Below, one piece after another: positions 11,670 to 22,863 of a stretch of 64,000 nt of DNA. The notes beneath the pieces are model-generated. The model was not told the origin of the DNA, searched no databases, and saw nothing but the letters and a program-made list of their open reading frames with translations. Source of the stretch: Halictus rubicundus. Its lineage: Eukaryota; Arthropoda; Insecta; Hymenoptera; Halictidae. The translations under genes were made by a program, and so were the position numbers. Position 1 is the first letter of the stretch. Every line of letters begins with the position of its first letter. The stretch lies in contig NC_135153.1 in the NCBI RefSeq assembly GCF_050948215.1, forward strand, positions 4,802,058 to 4,866,057, written 5' to 3'.

Positions 11670-12700
11670 TGGTATACGTGACGATCGGTCTGTGTGCAGA
11701 TCGCGAGCGAGTAATAAATAAAGTTTTGGCAACGAGCTGGTGCGCATAATTGCTAGCAGCAAAGGGGTTACGCATCCAATAAACCTAACGGGACAAAATG
11801 TGTAGAAAGTGGCGCGGCTTGCGCGTTGTTGCGAACCCTTTGTATGTCGTTTAAGGGTTAATGGCAGTCAACATTCTCACCGTTTTCACACGTCAGCGAT
11901 GACGTATTTGTTCGTGCCACATGACGCTGCGTTTCTTCCGGCCCTCCCCCCAACGCGACGGCTGGATTGATCCGCATCCGCGTGGGTTGCGAAATGACAC
12001 GCGATATTCAAGCGTGCGTTCGCGAGCCGTGGCCCGGGAACGTGTGAAATGACGGCTGCGAATTTCCACGAAAACAATTTGCCGCCCAAGACGTGCCCGC
12101 CCCTCTTTTTAACGCGCGGGGGCCGCGTGAACTTCGTAATGGAATCCCGTAGTCCCGATATAAGGACGGTTCGTTCCGGGGGGTGATTCCATGCTTTGAC
12201 TTTCCAGACGAGGGAAAATTGTTGGAATAACGCCTTCCCAGCCAGCGGGATGTATTCCGGAACATGAAATTTCTTATCGGGAACTCTGTGCAGTCGCAAA
12301 TGTATGCTGAATTTAAAAGCAAACTGTGCTAACACTCGTACGGCCCTCGAGCGAAACGGAAGAAATAGGCCAATTTTAGACCCGAGTGGAAATGACAATT
12401 TTTTTACGAGACACGATTCTGCACGTCTTAAGGAACCCGAAATGAATGATTGTTTGGAAAGAAGGCGTACGTTGCAAATTTTGCCAATGTGGTGTGACAA
12501 ATTACTTTGACAAAGCTTTTCGTCAATGGCACTAGAGGTTCTGTACCACAGAATGTTACACTACGTGGAGCAACGAATTGTTTTTACGCCCCGTTTTGAC
12601 ACCCAATTTTATTTATCCTGCAAACGATGGGAAGGTTTAACTTCGGAACATTGTCGTTAATAAAATTGACCTTACCAGTCGTCATTGTTTCATATTACAT
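11670..12700. other. Moderately GC-rich DNA with an unassigned open frame
   Basis: A 204-codon open frame runs on the minus strand at 11886-12500. It is Arg/Lys/Ser-rich, matches no family I know, and overlaps other long frames (12008-12322 minus, 12304-12510 plus). I see no splice or promoter context to back it, so I leave it as unassigned. Confidence 0.3.
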
Positions 12701-12707
12701 TATTCTG

Positions 12708-13023
12708 CAGTGTGTCCCAAAAATTTCCTTTGCGAAAATGTCCTCCGCAGCTTTGTTAAGGAGTTATTAATGAAAAACATGGACCAATCGTAGCGCGACC
12801 ACAGCGGACGAATTCCGCCTCGGCGACCGGTCTCGCTCGGTGTGGCGTTGGCATTGGCCAAGCCGGAACCCGCAAGCTATAGCCGTGCTCTGATTGGTCC
12901 GTATTTTTCGTCAATAACTCCTGAACAAAGCCGCGGAGACCATTTTCGCAAAGGAAAAAGTGACTTTAAATGACCTCAGCGATCTTCCCTTTCAAGGAAG
13001 TACAACATTTTTGGGACATCCTG
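12708..13023. mobile_element. Group B MITE (CAGGGTGTCCC type), copy 1
   Basis: Ends CAGTGTGTCCCAAAAA and TTTTTGGGACATCCTG are inverted, with TA after the right end. Arms share CCTTTGCGAAAATG and TTAAGGAGTTATTAATGAAAAA with other group B copies at 58884 and 61068. Part of the left arm present in other copies (the TTCCTTGAAAGG block) is missing here. Confidence 0.8.
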
Positions 13024-13029
13024 TACATT

Positions 13030-15740
13030 ATATTTGAAAAATTGTGTAAGGTTGATGAGAATCAAGAAATTTAGTGAATAAGCGAAACGTGAAAACGGAA
13101 CCACGTTGTAATCCCGAAGAGGAAGCAATAAACTAATAAAACTAGAAATTTTCTTTTCTCAGAGTTGACTACGTTTGAAATCATGCAAAGATAAGTGATG
13201 CTCGAAAGGAGTGGCATAAGGAACAGTTATCATTTGAAGAACCGTTTGATCCCCTCTGAACGAGAGGCTACTCGCGAGAAGCTTAGAGGCGTTAAAAGCA
13301 GATTAAACGTCCGGAAATCGCATGATGCCTTGCAAGCTTTGATCCGTCGGCGGTCGAAGAAAGGCCGAATGTGAGAACAAGCCGTGGGCGCCTGACGGCA
13401 TCAATTTCAACCCGATGAAACGTTGCACGTGGCCAGAAGTGGCCAAGAACCCCTTCAGCCTTGTCCCGCAGCCTCCCCCGTTCCGTTCCTCCTCGGATTT
13501 TCGTAGGTCCTACGGCTGCTGTGCTCGCCGTTCGCCAAGTCAAGCGTCCCACGCACAATAGAACCGGCTTAAACGCCAGTAATTATATTTGCGGCTGAGT
13601 GTCAGCTGGGTGGTGAGTCCCTGAAACAAGGTATAGAGGGTTTGAATTGCCGCGTACGGACACCAGCAGAGTCCTCGGCCATCGAGCGCACACTGCACAG
13701 CGAGCCAGAAACCCGTTTTTCGCTGGCAAAATTGAACCTTTGAAATTTTATATTCTCACGAAATTTTTCTGTACGCCAACTGATCCGAACCTTCAAAATC
13801 CAACATTTTAGCCGTTTTAGATCATTATGTCATCGATTCATAAGAAAACACAAAATAAAAAAAGTTATGATAATAAATATATAAATTGTGGTGTACTTCA
13901 TAACTAATCTACACGACAATCGGCCCAGTACCTCAATAACAACAAATTATTTTACATTTCTAAGTTAATTATATAGAATAAAAAAAATTTGGTTATTTTG
14001 GGTAATTTTCAAGAGGCCCTCCTGTAAAACTTCTTATTTTTGACTCATCACTTTGAAGACAAAATTCAAAAATTCAAAATGGAGCCAATTATTCTAAGAA
14101 CTCATAATAGAGCACGAAATAACAAGTTTGAATGAATGTTGTAGTAGGCGTATTTTCATAGTTCCTAAGCATTATTCAATCTACATACAAACGCCACAAT
14201 ATTTGTAACAATCTAAACTATGAGAAAGGCTTTAAAAAAACGTAGAAACAGATGCTCGAAGTACTAGAGCTTTACAATTTTCAATTATTCTTTTCTTTTG
14301 AATAGTTTTTATTGTATTTATGTTGGTTACATTAGTAGAATTTTTGTTCAAGATAAATCAATATGAAGGTATTTTTAACAAAATTGATCAGTATTCACTT
14401 TTCTACAAATTTCAATATAGAAAGTTTGAAAAAAGTCGTTTTTATAAAAATGGAGGTCACCTCGATTTTTTAGATATTAATGTATATTTTTGACTTCATA
14501 ATGTTCTGGCTGGTGTCGAGACGAATTCAACGACCGACTATACTATAATCTTAAACCTTGCAGTAACACAAGAATTACAATGTAACTATCTGAATCTCAT
14601 ACAACAACTGCCGCTCCTTATCGATCACTCCCTTCCTTCTCGATATATGTAAAGGGTGTATAAAAAGTAGTGGTCATCCGCCCTAAGGGTGAATCTACAC
14701 CTCTGGGTCGGTGGAAATTTGCCAAACAAACTTGCCGCAAAATTGTTTATAACAAAGAAAATTGTTATTAAAGTCTTTTTTATATCAACACCTTCTACAC
14801 ATCGAGAAAAGAAAAAGTTTTAAACGAGCCATATGTCGGAAACACATAGTTATCGAGATATAAGCTGTTAAAGTTTTTGCAAAATTTAATTGTGTGGAGT
14901 TATACGTATAGACAAAAGCTTACTGTTACAGTCCACCTGACCGTGTCGATGAGACGGAACATAATCGCGTGCGTGTTCGAGACAAACGAAATTTAAAGGG
15001 ACAAGGTAGCGGAACCATATAAAACTGTATCTCTCCCTTTAATAATTTTCATATGTTGATGATAATATAACGACACTATTAAATTCTTTAAATCTCTTTA
15101 TCGTTTTATATTTTACAAAATTACAGACATCGTTTTCCTAACAACGTGCTTGACAAAATATACATTTCAAGTACTGTACATTACTTTATCATCGCTGCGT
15201 TTGATTTTTTCTTTTTTGGCTCCGCTTCTTAAATAAACTATTTCTGAAATATCTTGCGTATTTACATATTGATCGAATAAACGGAGAAACGAATGGCGGA
15301 TGCAGTTTTAAGTAAGCCTCCGCTCCGGTTCGATTCGACGATAGTACTCGGTATCGAGCCGTGAAAAGAAAGTTTCAGACCCCGTATCGAAAACAAAGGG
15401 ACAAAGGGTGGAGAGAGGACGAAGGGTAGGGAACGGGGAAAGAAGGACGAGAATGGCAATAAGGCGGATGAGAAAACGGGAAACAGAAACAGATGCCAGA
15501 ATTCTTCTTGCCTGGTTTCACCCCCATCGACTCAACCTCGACAATGGCTCGGGACCAAGAGACTTCTTTCGAAAGATTTTCCCTTCGCTGGCTAATCTTC
15601 TTTAGCTGACACTCGATTGGACCCTATAGCGACGCAAGAAAAATTCGAGAATGCAGAATTGTTCGAGTGTGACGAGATCCTGATCGCGGAACGCTTTTAT
15701 GACGCTCGCGTGCAGGGATCGAGATAAGATATCCTTCACA
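13030..15740. other. Intergenic or intronic DNA with one transposon relic
   Basis: 13290-13800 and 15300-15600 are CpG-rich with unassigned open frames. The stretch between is AT-rich. Near 14430-14570, GGAGGTCACCTCGATTTTTT followed by GAGACGAATTCAACGACC is the internal signature of the CAGGGTG group, without recognisable ends. No gene supported. Confidence 0.35.
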
Positions 15741-15744
15741 TCTA

Positions 15745-15960
15745 CTGTGTGTTCTCGATATACATATGTCCACAACACGGGTGTTGCCAGCGTCGTGTAT
15801 CGTTCAGGAGACATACCCGAGCCGTGTTATGGTTACACTCCTCGACGTTCGAGGCCTCTCGAGCTTCGTAGGCCCTCACGGGATATACCCAGCGGTAGTG
15901 TGGATAATTCCGCGACATTTATCATCCAGGTCTTGGCGACACATATAGAGATATCAATTG
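15745..15960. mobile_element. Group A MITE, copy 1
   Basis: TA (15743-15744 and 15961-15962) flanks a 216-bp unit. It runs from CTGTGTGTTCTCGATATACA through GGGTGTTGCCAGCGTCGTGT, CGAGGCCTCTCGAGCTTCGT and GGATAATTCCGCGACATTTA to an inverted ATATAGAGATATCAATTG end. These internal blocks define group A across the window. Confidence 0.85.
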
Positions 15961-15962
15961 TA

Positions 15963-16361
15963 CAGTGTTTTCTCGATATATGTCAACAACGCGGGTCTAC
16001 CAAGAAACATATATCGGCTAGAAGGTCGTCGAGGAGTGCAAACATAACACTGATCTGGTGTATCGGTGTAGGACCACTACTAATCCATTAACAAAACTTC
16101 TTTATTTTTCATTATTTTTTTATGGGATTTTCACCAATATATTTGTGGAATTTTTCTGATTGAAATGATACGAAACACGGTGTAATTCGGATCATATTTA
16201 CACTAATTTTCCGTTAATATAATTGATATACATTCGATCCGTATTATGTTTACACTCCTCGGCGACCGAGTTCTCTCGAACTTCGCGGCCCTTCACGGAG
16301 TATACTCCACGGTAGTGGGGATAATTCCGCGGCATTTATCATCCAGATCTTAGCGACATAT
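15963..16361. mobile_element. Group A MITE, long form, copy 2
   Basis: Directly abuts copy 1, sharing its TA. It starts CAGTGTTTTCTCGATATATG and ends with the usual TTCCGCGGCATTTATCATCC...GACATATA tail. About 200 bp in the middle (roughly 16025-16230) are absent from short copies. That middle reappears inverted at 18827-19021, so a longer ancestral element existed. The distal end is overwritten by the next insertion. Confidence 0.75.
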
Positions 16362-16603
16362 AGAGGATGTTTCATCTAACTCGAGCATCTATAATATCTC
16401 GCTTGTTTTTTATGATAGAAAAAAATGTCAGAGGAAAACATTAGTTGGTTCAGAGGGCCAAACATTGTGATAGGCAAAAAAATTTGTTCAAGGTTATATT
16501 TTTTGAGATTTCAAGGTCATCGAAGTTTTTTTAAATGGAATGATATGTTTTTATTATCGCTATATGATATATGATGAGGTCAAGATGAATCCAACGACCT
16601 GTA
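16362..16603 (+). mobile_element. CAGGGTG-family element (TTTCACCTAAC subtype), partial
   Basis: Shares about 180 bp with 42631-42815: CATCTA(T/A)AATATCTCGC, GAGGAAAACATTAGTTGGTT, TCAAGGTTATATTTTTTGAG and AAGGTCATCGAAGTTTTTTT. Its first bases (GAGGATGTTTCATCTAAC) are a diverged CAGGGTGTTTCACCTAAC. It is inserted at the TATA of the group A tail, as at 42631. The second end is missing. Confidence 0.7.
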
Positions 16604-16632
16604 CACTTCTGGACAAAATGATAGCACAAGTG
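16604..16632 (+). mobile_element. Mariner-like terminal fragment
   Basis: CACTTCTGGACAAAATGATA preceded by TA (16602-16603), related to 6872. No partner end seen. Confidence 0.45.
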
Positions 16633-16639
16633 GGCTATC

Positions 16640-18820
16640 TTTAATTTTTCGAAGAATAGAATTCCCGAGTGAAACACACAGTGTCATAGTTGTTACGACA
16701 CAGAAAAAAGAAACCTGCTAGTAAATAAAGTTTGCCTGGCTTTATTTGTTTCTTAGTATCGATTACTCCATCTTTTACTTGATCTTGTAGTTTAGTGTAC
16801 ATTTCCAAATTATTTTAATGATTTTATTGCATTTGTTTATACCTTTTAATAAATCAATGGATACATTAAATAGTCGAAACTGTAGTTGTGTTGATAGTTA
16901 AAAATAGGGACAGGTTGTAATACAGTCGAAATTATTTGTTAGACGTGGCAATCTAATGTTTCCAATGATTTTGTTACAAAATTATCACATAGTTACAAAT
17001 CATCAATAATTTTATTAATTTAATTTTAACGAGCATTCAAAAATTTAATTTCATGTTTCATAGTGTTTCAGATGCATAATCGTATTAATAAAATGAGGTA
17101 CCTAATACGATTCCTTATAAATGTTCACAAGTTCGATTTTATGTCTAAAACTGTGAAACGCTTATAATAACCACTTACGTAATACCATCAACAATACAGA
17201 GAATTTTTTCATAATTAAATCGACTTTTCATTAAGCCTTACGTGAGCTATTGGAGCCGATGTGGACCGACTCAAATTTATGCTAATAATTATTTAATATG
17301 TAACTATTAGTAATATAACTATTTGTGGATTTAAATGAAAATTTACTATCTCACTACGTTCCTATTTATCATTTCAATGAAGTCGAACATTAAATATAAC
17401 TATCAGATTAAATATAATTTGATTCAATTATTACATTTTTAAAGTACATTTGGAAAGTGCACTTAGTTATTTAAAATTTGTAAGCTCGGGGCACATCCTC
17501 ACAAAATCATTCCCAAAAATAATTTAAATTAACTTTCAATCTTATTGATAACATCCACGATACTAATTTTTTGTAAAGGCAGACTAGGTTGTATTAGATT
17601 TCTCAAAATGACCTTTCCGGTAGCAATAATTTGTAGAAAAATCAAAGTAGAAAAATGTGACGACCATATCCGGTCACCCCTAAGCTTACCGTAGAAAAAG
17701 ATAATTTTCGAGTGTGTGACGTCACTCTCCCAAATGAAAATTCTCAAGCAAGGTTTAGCGCGTCTCAAAAGAGAGAATAACCCGCTGAGAAATTCAGCGT
17801 TGTTCCAAAGTTTTCGAGAGAGAGAGAGAGAAAGTTTTAATGCTTCCAAGATACTCGAGGCTTTCAAGGTATTTAAGAGCTTCAAAATTTTTAAGTGCAC
17901 TTCGGTTTCTGCGACTCGAAAGCGACAAGACTTCTCACATTCGTCTCACATTCTTCCTCGCTTTATACCTTTTTTTTTTCAACACTGCGTGGCACAGGCT
18001 CGTCAGTTATACATAGTTGCGAATGCAGTCGCAGGTGCAACAGTGGTATTCTGTTATAGAGTGCTTCTGAAATTGCGGTTGCAGGTGAACGTGCAGTTCT
18101 AGCTGAAATCCATCAACATTTATATACATGTAATTGAATACGTGAACGAGTGCTAACAAGGTCGTGTGCAGTCACAATATACATATGTACCCTCCTTTAT
18201 TTATATATTTATATATCCGTTTTGATTCAATTACTCATGAAGTGAAATTGTTTCAAAGTTATTTACAACAAAGTTAATACTCCCAGTTTCATTATTGTCA
18301 CACGAATTATATAACCAATGAATTAGTTAAATTCATTTCAATTGTAATCCTGCTCGATTACAATACAGAGGTATAGAGAACGGAGTGTAGTATTAAAGTA
18401 GCATTACCTTTCATTGTCCTTCAATTCTTTTAATGAAAACGATATTTGTTCTTGCAGTCACAGCGATTTCACTTCTCAGGCCTTCATATGTTATCAAAAT
18501 TAATTTTAGAGTTTATAGAAACAACAGTCATTCTATTTTCTTACAACAGAGAATCGTATTCCATTGTAACTCCTGATATAAACTATAAACGAAATATAAT
18601 TTGTTGAATAAAAATGTAAAATCAAAATGAGTGAACTATTATCCTAAGATCTTTTATGCAACTAAGTTGCGGTGTATATTTTTCAGTCTTTTGAAATTTG
18701 GAAGAACAATTCAGGAAAACCAAGTGCACGATATGTAAGGGATGATAGATAATGAACTTCGCGTATAAACAATATTGACGTTCCTGTGTACAGACTCTAC
18801 TCGATAAATGTCCGAAATGT
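16640..18820. other. AT-rich DNA, no gene recognised
   Basis: Mostly AT-rich. 17700-18100 is somewhat richer in GC and has unassigned frames on both strands, a short GA run at 17818-17831, and a perfect CRE-like TGACGTCA at 17717-17724. No transposon ends resolved. Confidence 0.35.
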
Positions 18821-18826
18821 CCGAAA

Positions 18827-19021
18827 TGAGTGTAAACATAATACGGATAGAATGTGTCGGTGTGAATTACAATTATATTAACGGAAAATTAGTGTAAATA
18901 TGATCCGAATTATGTCGTGTTTAGTATCATTTTAATCAGAAAAATTCCACAAATATATTGGTGAAAATCCCATAAAAAAATACTTAAAAATAAATAAATT
19001 TTGTTATTAGATTAGTAGTGG
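18827..19021 (-). mobile_element. Interior of long-form group A element, inverted
   Basis: The reverse complement matches 16060-16255 closely: ACCACTACTAATC, TTTTTTTATGGGATTTTCAC, TTTGTGGAATTTTTCTGATT and TTTACACTAATTTTCCGTTA. The adjoining TCGATAAATGTC and TACAGACTCT resemble a group A terminus. This supports a long parental form. Confidence 0.75.
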
Positions 19022-19039
19022 TCTCACCACTATTCAATT

Positions 19040-19473
19040 ATATATTCTACAATTTCATCAAAATCGGTCAATGTTGCAATGAGCTACAAACGTTTCAAGA
19101 TGATCACATAAGGGCGAAATTCCCTGGCAAGGTCGAAAATCATGCGACTTCCACCATTCACATCTTGAAACGTTTGTAGCTTCTTGCAGCGTTGACCGAT
19201 TTTTATGAAATTTTCAGTATGCATATAAGTTATCGAAATCAACAAAACGCATTTTTTAAATTATCGTCATAAGATCAGATGAAAAAGTTGAAAAGACATA
19301 ATTTTTTAATTTATTTATCATTCCAACCAATTGCAATCTAAAAACAGTGTTTGTTTAGTCATTCTCTAGCAAATTAGTCGGTCTAACATATCAAAAAGAT
19401 TCAAGTCATTTGGACCAATTTTAAAAAAGTTATTCCGCTTGAAAAGGTGTCAACATACTTTCCGAGGCGAGTG
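19040..19473. mobile_element. Group E-type fold-back, partial
   Basis: Inverted blocks GCTACAAACGTTTCAAGATG (19083) and CATCTTGAAACGTTTGTAGC (19161) with flanking AATCGGTCAA/TTGACCGATT form a stem. The right end CATACTTTCCGAGGCGAGTG is followed by TA. Internal blocks (CCAATTGCAATC, CAAGTCATTTGGACCAATTT) recur in other group E copies. The left terminus is missing. Confidence 0.6.
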
Positions 19474-19489
19474 TATGTCCGAGGAGCGT

Positions 19490-20739
19490 ATGGGGGTTAA
19501 AAGAAGAACCACTTTTGTCTGAAGTATTGCATTTATGTATTCAAACCTTCGATTCTCTAGCGAAGGGTTTCTCCGCGACGGGATAGGTGCCAATTAGTTT
19601 GGCATTTGATTACGCCCGATCATTTAATCGGCATTCTCGCATTGTAATTTGACGCGGCGTCGTCGACAGAGACGCGTGCGGTGCAACCGCTGAACTTCCT
19701 CCGCTATTTCTCGTGTAATTTGAGGGAAATTAATTACTGTGGCACCGAGCCACGGTATTTCGGAGGCGACACGCGCTTTCATCGGTTAGCGGAAATGCAT
19801 GGGCGTTTCAAAGCTGCAGAGATGTGCAACGGTATGCAACCCTCGCCTCGCGTGGTTTCAAGAAAATTTCCTGTAAATCGTTACGGCGAAATTCCTTCAT
19901 CACCGTTCGCACTTATGGCAAGCTTTTTGGTGTCATCGAAGAATGAAGATGTTTAACTCTCTGCTGTGCAACCCTTTGCCATGCTACATCCGAGTCAGAC
20001 TCGTGATTGCGATTTCAAAATAAATCCGTTGAATATGTATTTTATTAATTTCTTTCAAGTCGAATTAAAATTTGGTACGAATACTCGAGCATGGATGTAA
20101 ATGTAGACGCGCGATAAATATAAATTTTATTTTTCTATTTAGGGGCTTATAAAGCAAGGGAATACGTCCTACAATTTTTACTGATTTCATCACAGAAATA
20201 TTTTCTATAAACTTCTGTAATGTTAGCTAATTAGGAATACGTTTTACAAGTACATAAGTAAATTAAAATAGATAAAAATAATACAAATTTTTAAATATAC
20301 CTTTTCATATGCATTTTATTCAATTATAATGGCATATACATGTTTATTACATTTCTAAATATTTTAACAATGTTGATTCCTGATAGATGTACTACATACA
20401 TTTAAGATATTAACCAAACTTTTATTAACCATTCAGTGCACGAGTTGAAAGTATTCATTTTTTCGTTGATATGTCTTCTAAAAACTCATTGCTTCTATTA
20501 AATAACGTTATTGTTGTTATACCGCATAAAACTGCTACTAGCAAAACAATATTTCATTGAGGATCTCCAAGCTAATTGAAGGAAAATTAAAACGGTATAA
20601 ACTACGGACCCAAGGATTGGGCTTAGATCAAGACTTTACTGTACTAGAATGTTAAAAATCTTTGTCGACGTCTTATGCCCGATGCTGCAAGTGTGTGCAA
20701 AAGAGAATAAGACAGAAAGAATCAAAACAAAATACAAGC
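19490..20739. other. Mixed DNA, no gene recognised
   Basis: 19600-19950 is CpG-rich with a 91-codon frame I cannot assign. The rest is AT-rich apart from the TTAA-type relic at 19970. Confidence 0.3.
19970..20162. mobile_element. Degraded TTAA-type element
   Basis: The left end CAACCCTTTGCCATGC is followed by the palindrome CGAGTCAGACTCG and TATTAATTTCTTTCAAGTCG. The reverse complement of 36374-36616 has the same order. The right end (AAAGCAAGGGAATAC) is eroded, and no intact TTAA remains. Confidence 0.45.
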
Positions 20740-21790
20740 TAACCTTCCTCGTCTAAATACGCGTCGACATTGTTAAAAGAATAGATTCTTCATATCTAAC
20801 ATTAGATTATTTAACAACCAAGTTACTGATATTGAATCATAGACAGTAATTCAATTTCAGAAACAAGTGTAACAGTCATGTCCTACGATATTCTTCTCAA
20901 AACCTTTTCTCAACAAAGCTTTTGCAAAATGTACCGAAGAATAATGCGCAGGGAACACGGAAAAGACAAACTCCAACTTTCCTCGCCTGATTGTGTTCTG
21001 AAGTTGTGAGAGGGACCTGACTGGTCATACATAACGTCAGATCGGTTAACAGCCAAACTACTGACATCGATCCATGGACCGTAATTCAATTTCAGAAACA
21101 AGTGTAACATTTATGTCCTACGATATTCCTCCCAAGACCTTTTCTCACCGAAAACATTTGCAAAATTTACCGAAGAATAATTCGCAGGGAACACAGAAAA
21201 GACAAACTCCAACTTTCCTCGTCTAAATACGCGTTGACCTTGTTGAAAGAATAGATTCTTCATATCTAACATTACAATATTTAACAGCCAAACTACTGAC
21301 ATCGATCCATGGACCGTAATTCAATTTCAGAAACAAGTGTAACATTTATGTCCTACGATATTCCTCCCAAGACCTTTTCTCACCGAAAACATTTGCAAAA
21401 TTTACCGAAGAATAATTCGCAGGGAACACAGAAAAGACAAACTCCAACTTTCCTCGTCTAAATACGCGTTGACCTTGTTGAAAGAATAGATTCTTCATAT
21501 CTAACATTACAATATTTAACAACCAAGCTACTGACATCGATTCGTGAACGGTAATTTAATTTCAGAAACAAGTGTAACAGTATGTCCGACGATATTCCTC
21601 CCAAGACCTTTTCTCACCGAAAACATTTGCAAAATTGACCGAAGAATAATTCGCAGGGAACACAGAAAAGACAAACTCCAACTCTCCTCGCCTGATTGTG
21701 TTCCGTCGTTGTGAGAGGGACCTGACCGGTGATACCTAGCATTATTAACCGAGCCACTGTCCCTGTTTCACGAACAGCGGTTCAGCCAAA
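20740..21790. repeat. Tandem array, 235-bp unit, about 4.3 copies
   Basis: The anchor CAGAAACAAGTGTAAC occurs at 20858, 21093, 21328 and 21563, exactly 235 bp apart each time. The first ~150 bp of each unit are alike. The last ~85 bp come in two versions: TCGTCTAAATACGCG...CATATCTAACATTA (before unit 1, and in units 2 and 3) and CGCCTGATTGTGTTC...GAGAGGGACCTGAC (units 1 and 4). Units 2 and 3 are nearly identical, so that duplication is recent. Short open frames repeat with the units but shift frame between them, so no long repeat protein is encoded. Confidence 0.93.
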
Positions 21791-22228
21791 CAACAAGTAG
21801 GACAAAAGGAGAAAGTTATGCACACGGTTATAAAAAAAAATGTTCGTTCATGTTGTTCGGAGTTATGGGACGACGAGGGTGCAGGGCGGGTGTTGTGTCG
21901 GGGGCAAGTTGTCGAACGGGGTGGGGGGAGGGGGGTCGATTCGGCACGGACGTTCCGATCGAAAAGTCAGGGTGGTCGGTCAGGTGAACGATATCCGTGT
22001 ATATAGTTATACAGGAACCCTAGGAAACGAGCTTACTGGTGCATTCCGGGTTCAGCTCACCGGCGAAGGCTCCTCGCGCGCGTGCAGGAGCGCCCGCGCG
22101 TTCGTTCGTCTGACGCTTAATACCAGTTTCACGGCTTGATAAGCCGAAGCGTGTAATTTTGCAGCGGCTCCGGAGTCGGATAAGCACCAGGTTTTCTAGT
22201 TAAGTGGACCACAAAATTCGGGGAAGCC
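21791..22228. other. CpG-rich flank upstream of a promoter candidate
   Basis: GC-rich with a G-run at 21920-21936. Open frames of 62-99 codons are not recognisable. It may be proximal promoter DNA for the TATA/initiator pair at 22229. Confidence 0.3.
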
Positions 22229-22262
22229 TATATAAGGCTTTTCGAGGTAGAAGGCGATCAGT
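22229..22262 (+). promoter_or_regulatory. Candidate core promoter: TATA box plus arthropod initiator
   Basis: TATATAAG at 22229-22236 and the initiator pentamer TCAGT at 22258-22262 place the predicted start A (22260) 31 bp after the first T of the TATA box. That is the spacing used by focused insect promoters. The pair lies in a CpG-rich island, and the surroundings of the TATA box are G/C-rich, which makes chance less likely. I see no DPE match at +28 to +33. Confidence 0.5.
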
Positions 22263-22481
22263 CGAGCCGCAGAGCTCCCCGGCATACTATCCGCGCCCGA
22301 ATTGTTCCCCGGTTTCTCCGGTTTACTTTCGGCCCTGCGCCCTCAGGACCCCGCGACGTTCGACAGGCGTGTCGACGTCGTCTGTCCGCGCGGCGAATCG
22401 TCCGCGAATTATTCGCGAATTATCCGCGACGCCGCGTCGCGTCACCAGAAAACTTCTTCGTTTCCGCGAGCGACTTGTACA
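22260..22481 (+). other. Possible 5' untranslated first exon
   Basis: The 222 bp downstream of the predicted start contain no ATG on the plus strand and are CpG-rich, with a CGCGAATTATTCGCG palindrome. A plausible 5' splice site (ACA|GTGAGC) lies at 22481/22482. This fits a non-coding first exon whose coding exons lie outside the window or downstream. Only sequence signals support it. Confidence 0.25.
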
Positions 22482-22493
22482 GTGAGCACACTC

Positions 22494-22700
22494 CGCGGCA
22501 AAACTATAAGCCTTACAAGGAAATTAATAGAAAGTGTATTTCTCTAGTAAGAATCTTTTCTTCCTTTATTTCCGTTTACAACATATAGTAACACAGTTCT
22601 CTACGCCTTCCTTAAAGCTACGGTTCAAACGACTTCAATCATAAGTGACTATACGCTCTTGTAGCTGCGACGAAACTATAAGACATGCGACACTTTTTGG
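22494..22700. mobile_element. Group D element relic
   Basis: CGGCAAAACTATAAG, AGAAAGTGTATTTCT, GTAAGAAT(C/T)TTCTTC and CTTAAAGCTACGGTTC recur in order at 53715-53870, and partly at 60521-60620. The group's ends look like GCGACAAAACTGTAAG. The inverted partner end is not visible here. Confidence 0.5.
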
Positions 22701-22863
22701 AAAGAACGCGATTCTCGGTTTGTTTTTAATTCGCTCTTCATTACGAAAAATGTTGCAATCAGTCGAGTAAGTGACTTTTTTTATAAACATTGATCGATTT
22801 TGTGTCGAAGGAACAGTCGTGATTTTTCAAAGCTTCTAAAGACGTGCAATTTTGTCCATTTAA

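Noticed and set aside
11886..12500. 204-codon minus-strand open frame
   Set aside because: It has an ATG start but no recognisable domain, and two other frames of over 65 codons cover the same DNA. I kept it as an unassigned region only.
15315..15345. GGTTCGATTCG resembling a tRNA B box
   Set aside because: No A box at the right distance and no cloverleaf can be drawn; no other stretch in the window gave a credible tRNA.
21111..21537. Two nearly identical 63-codon minus frames 235 bp apart
   Set aside because: They repeat because the DNA is a tandem array. The period is not a multiple of three, so the frame does not continue, and homologous units 1 and 4 break it.
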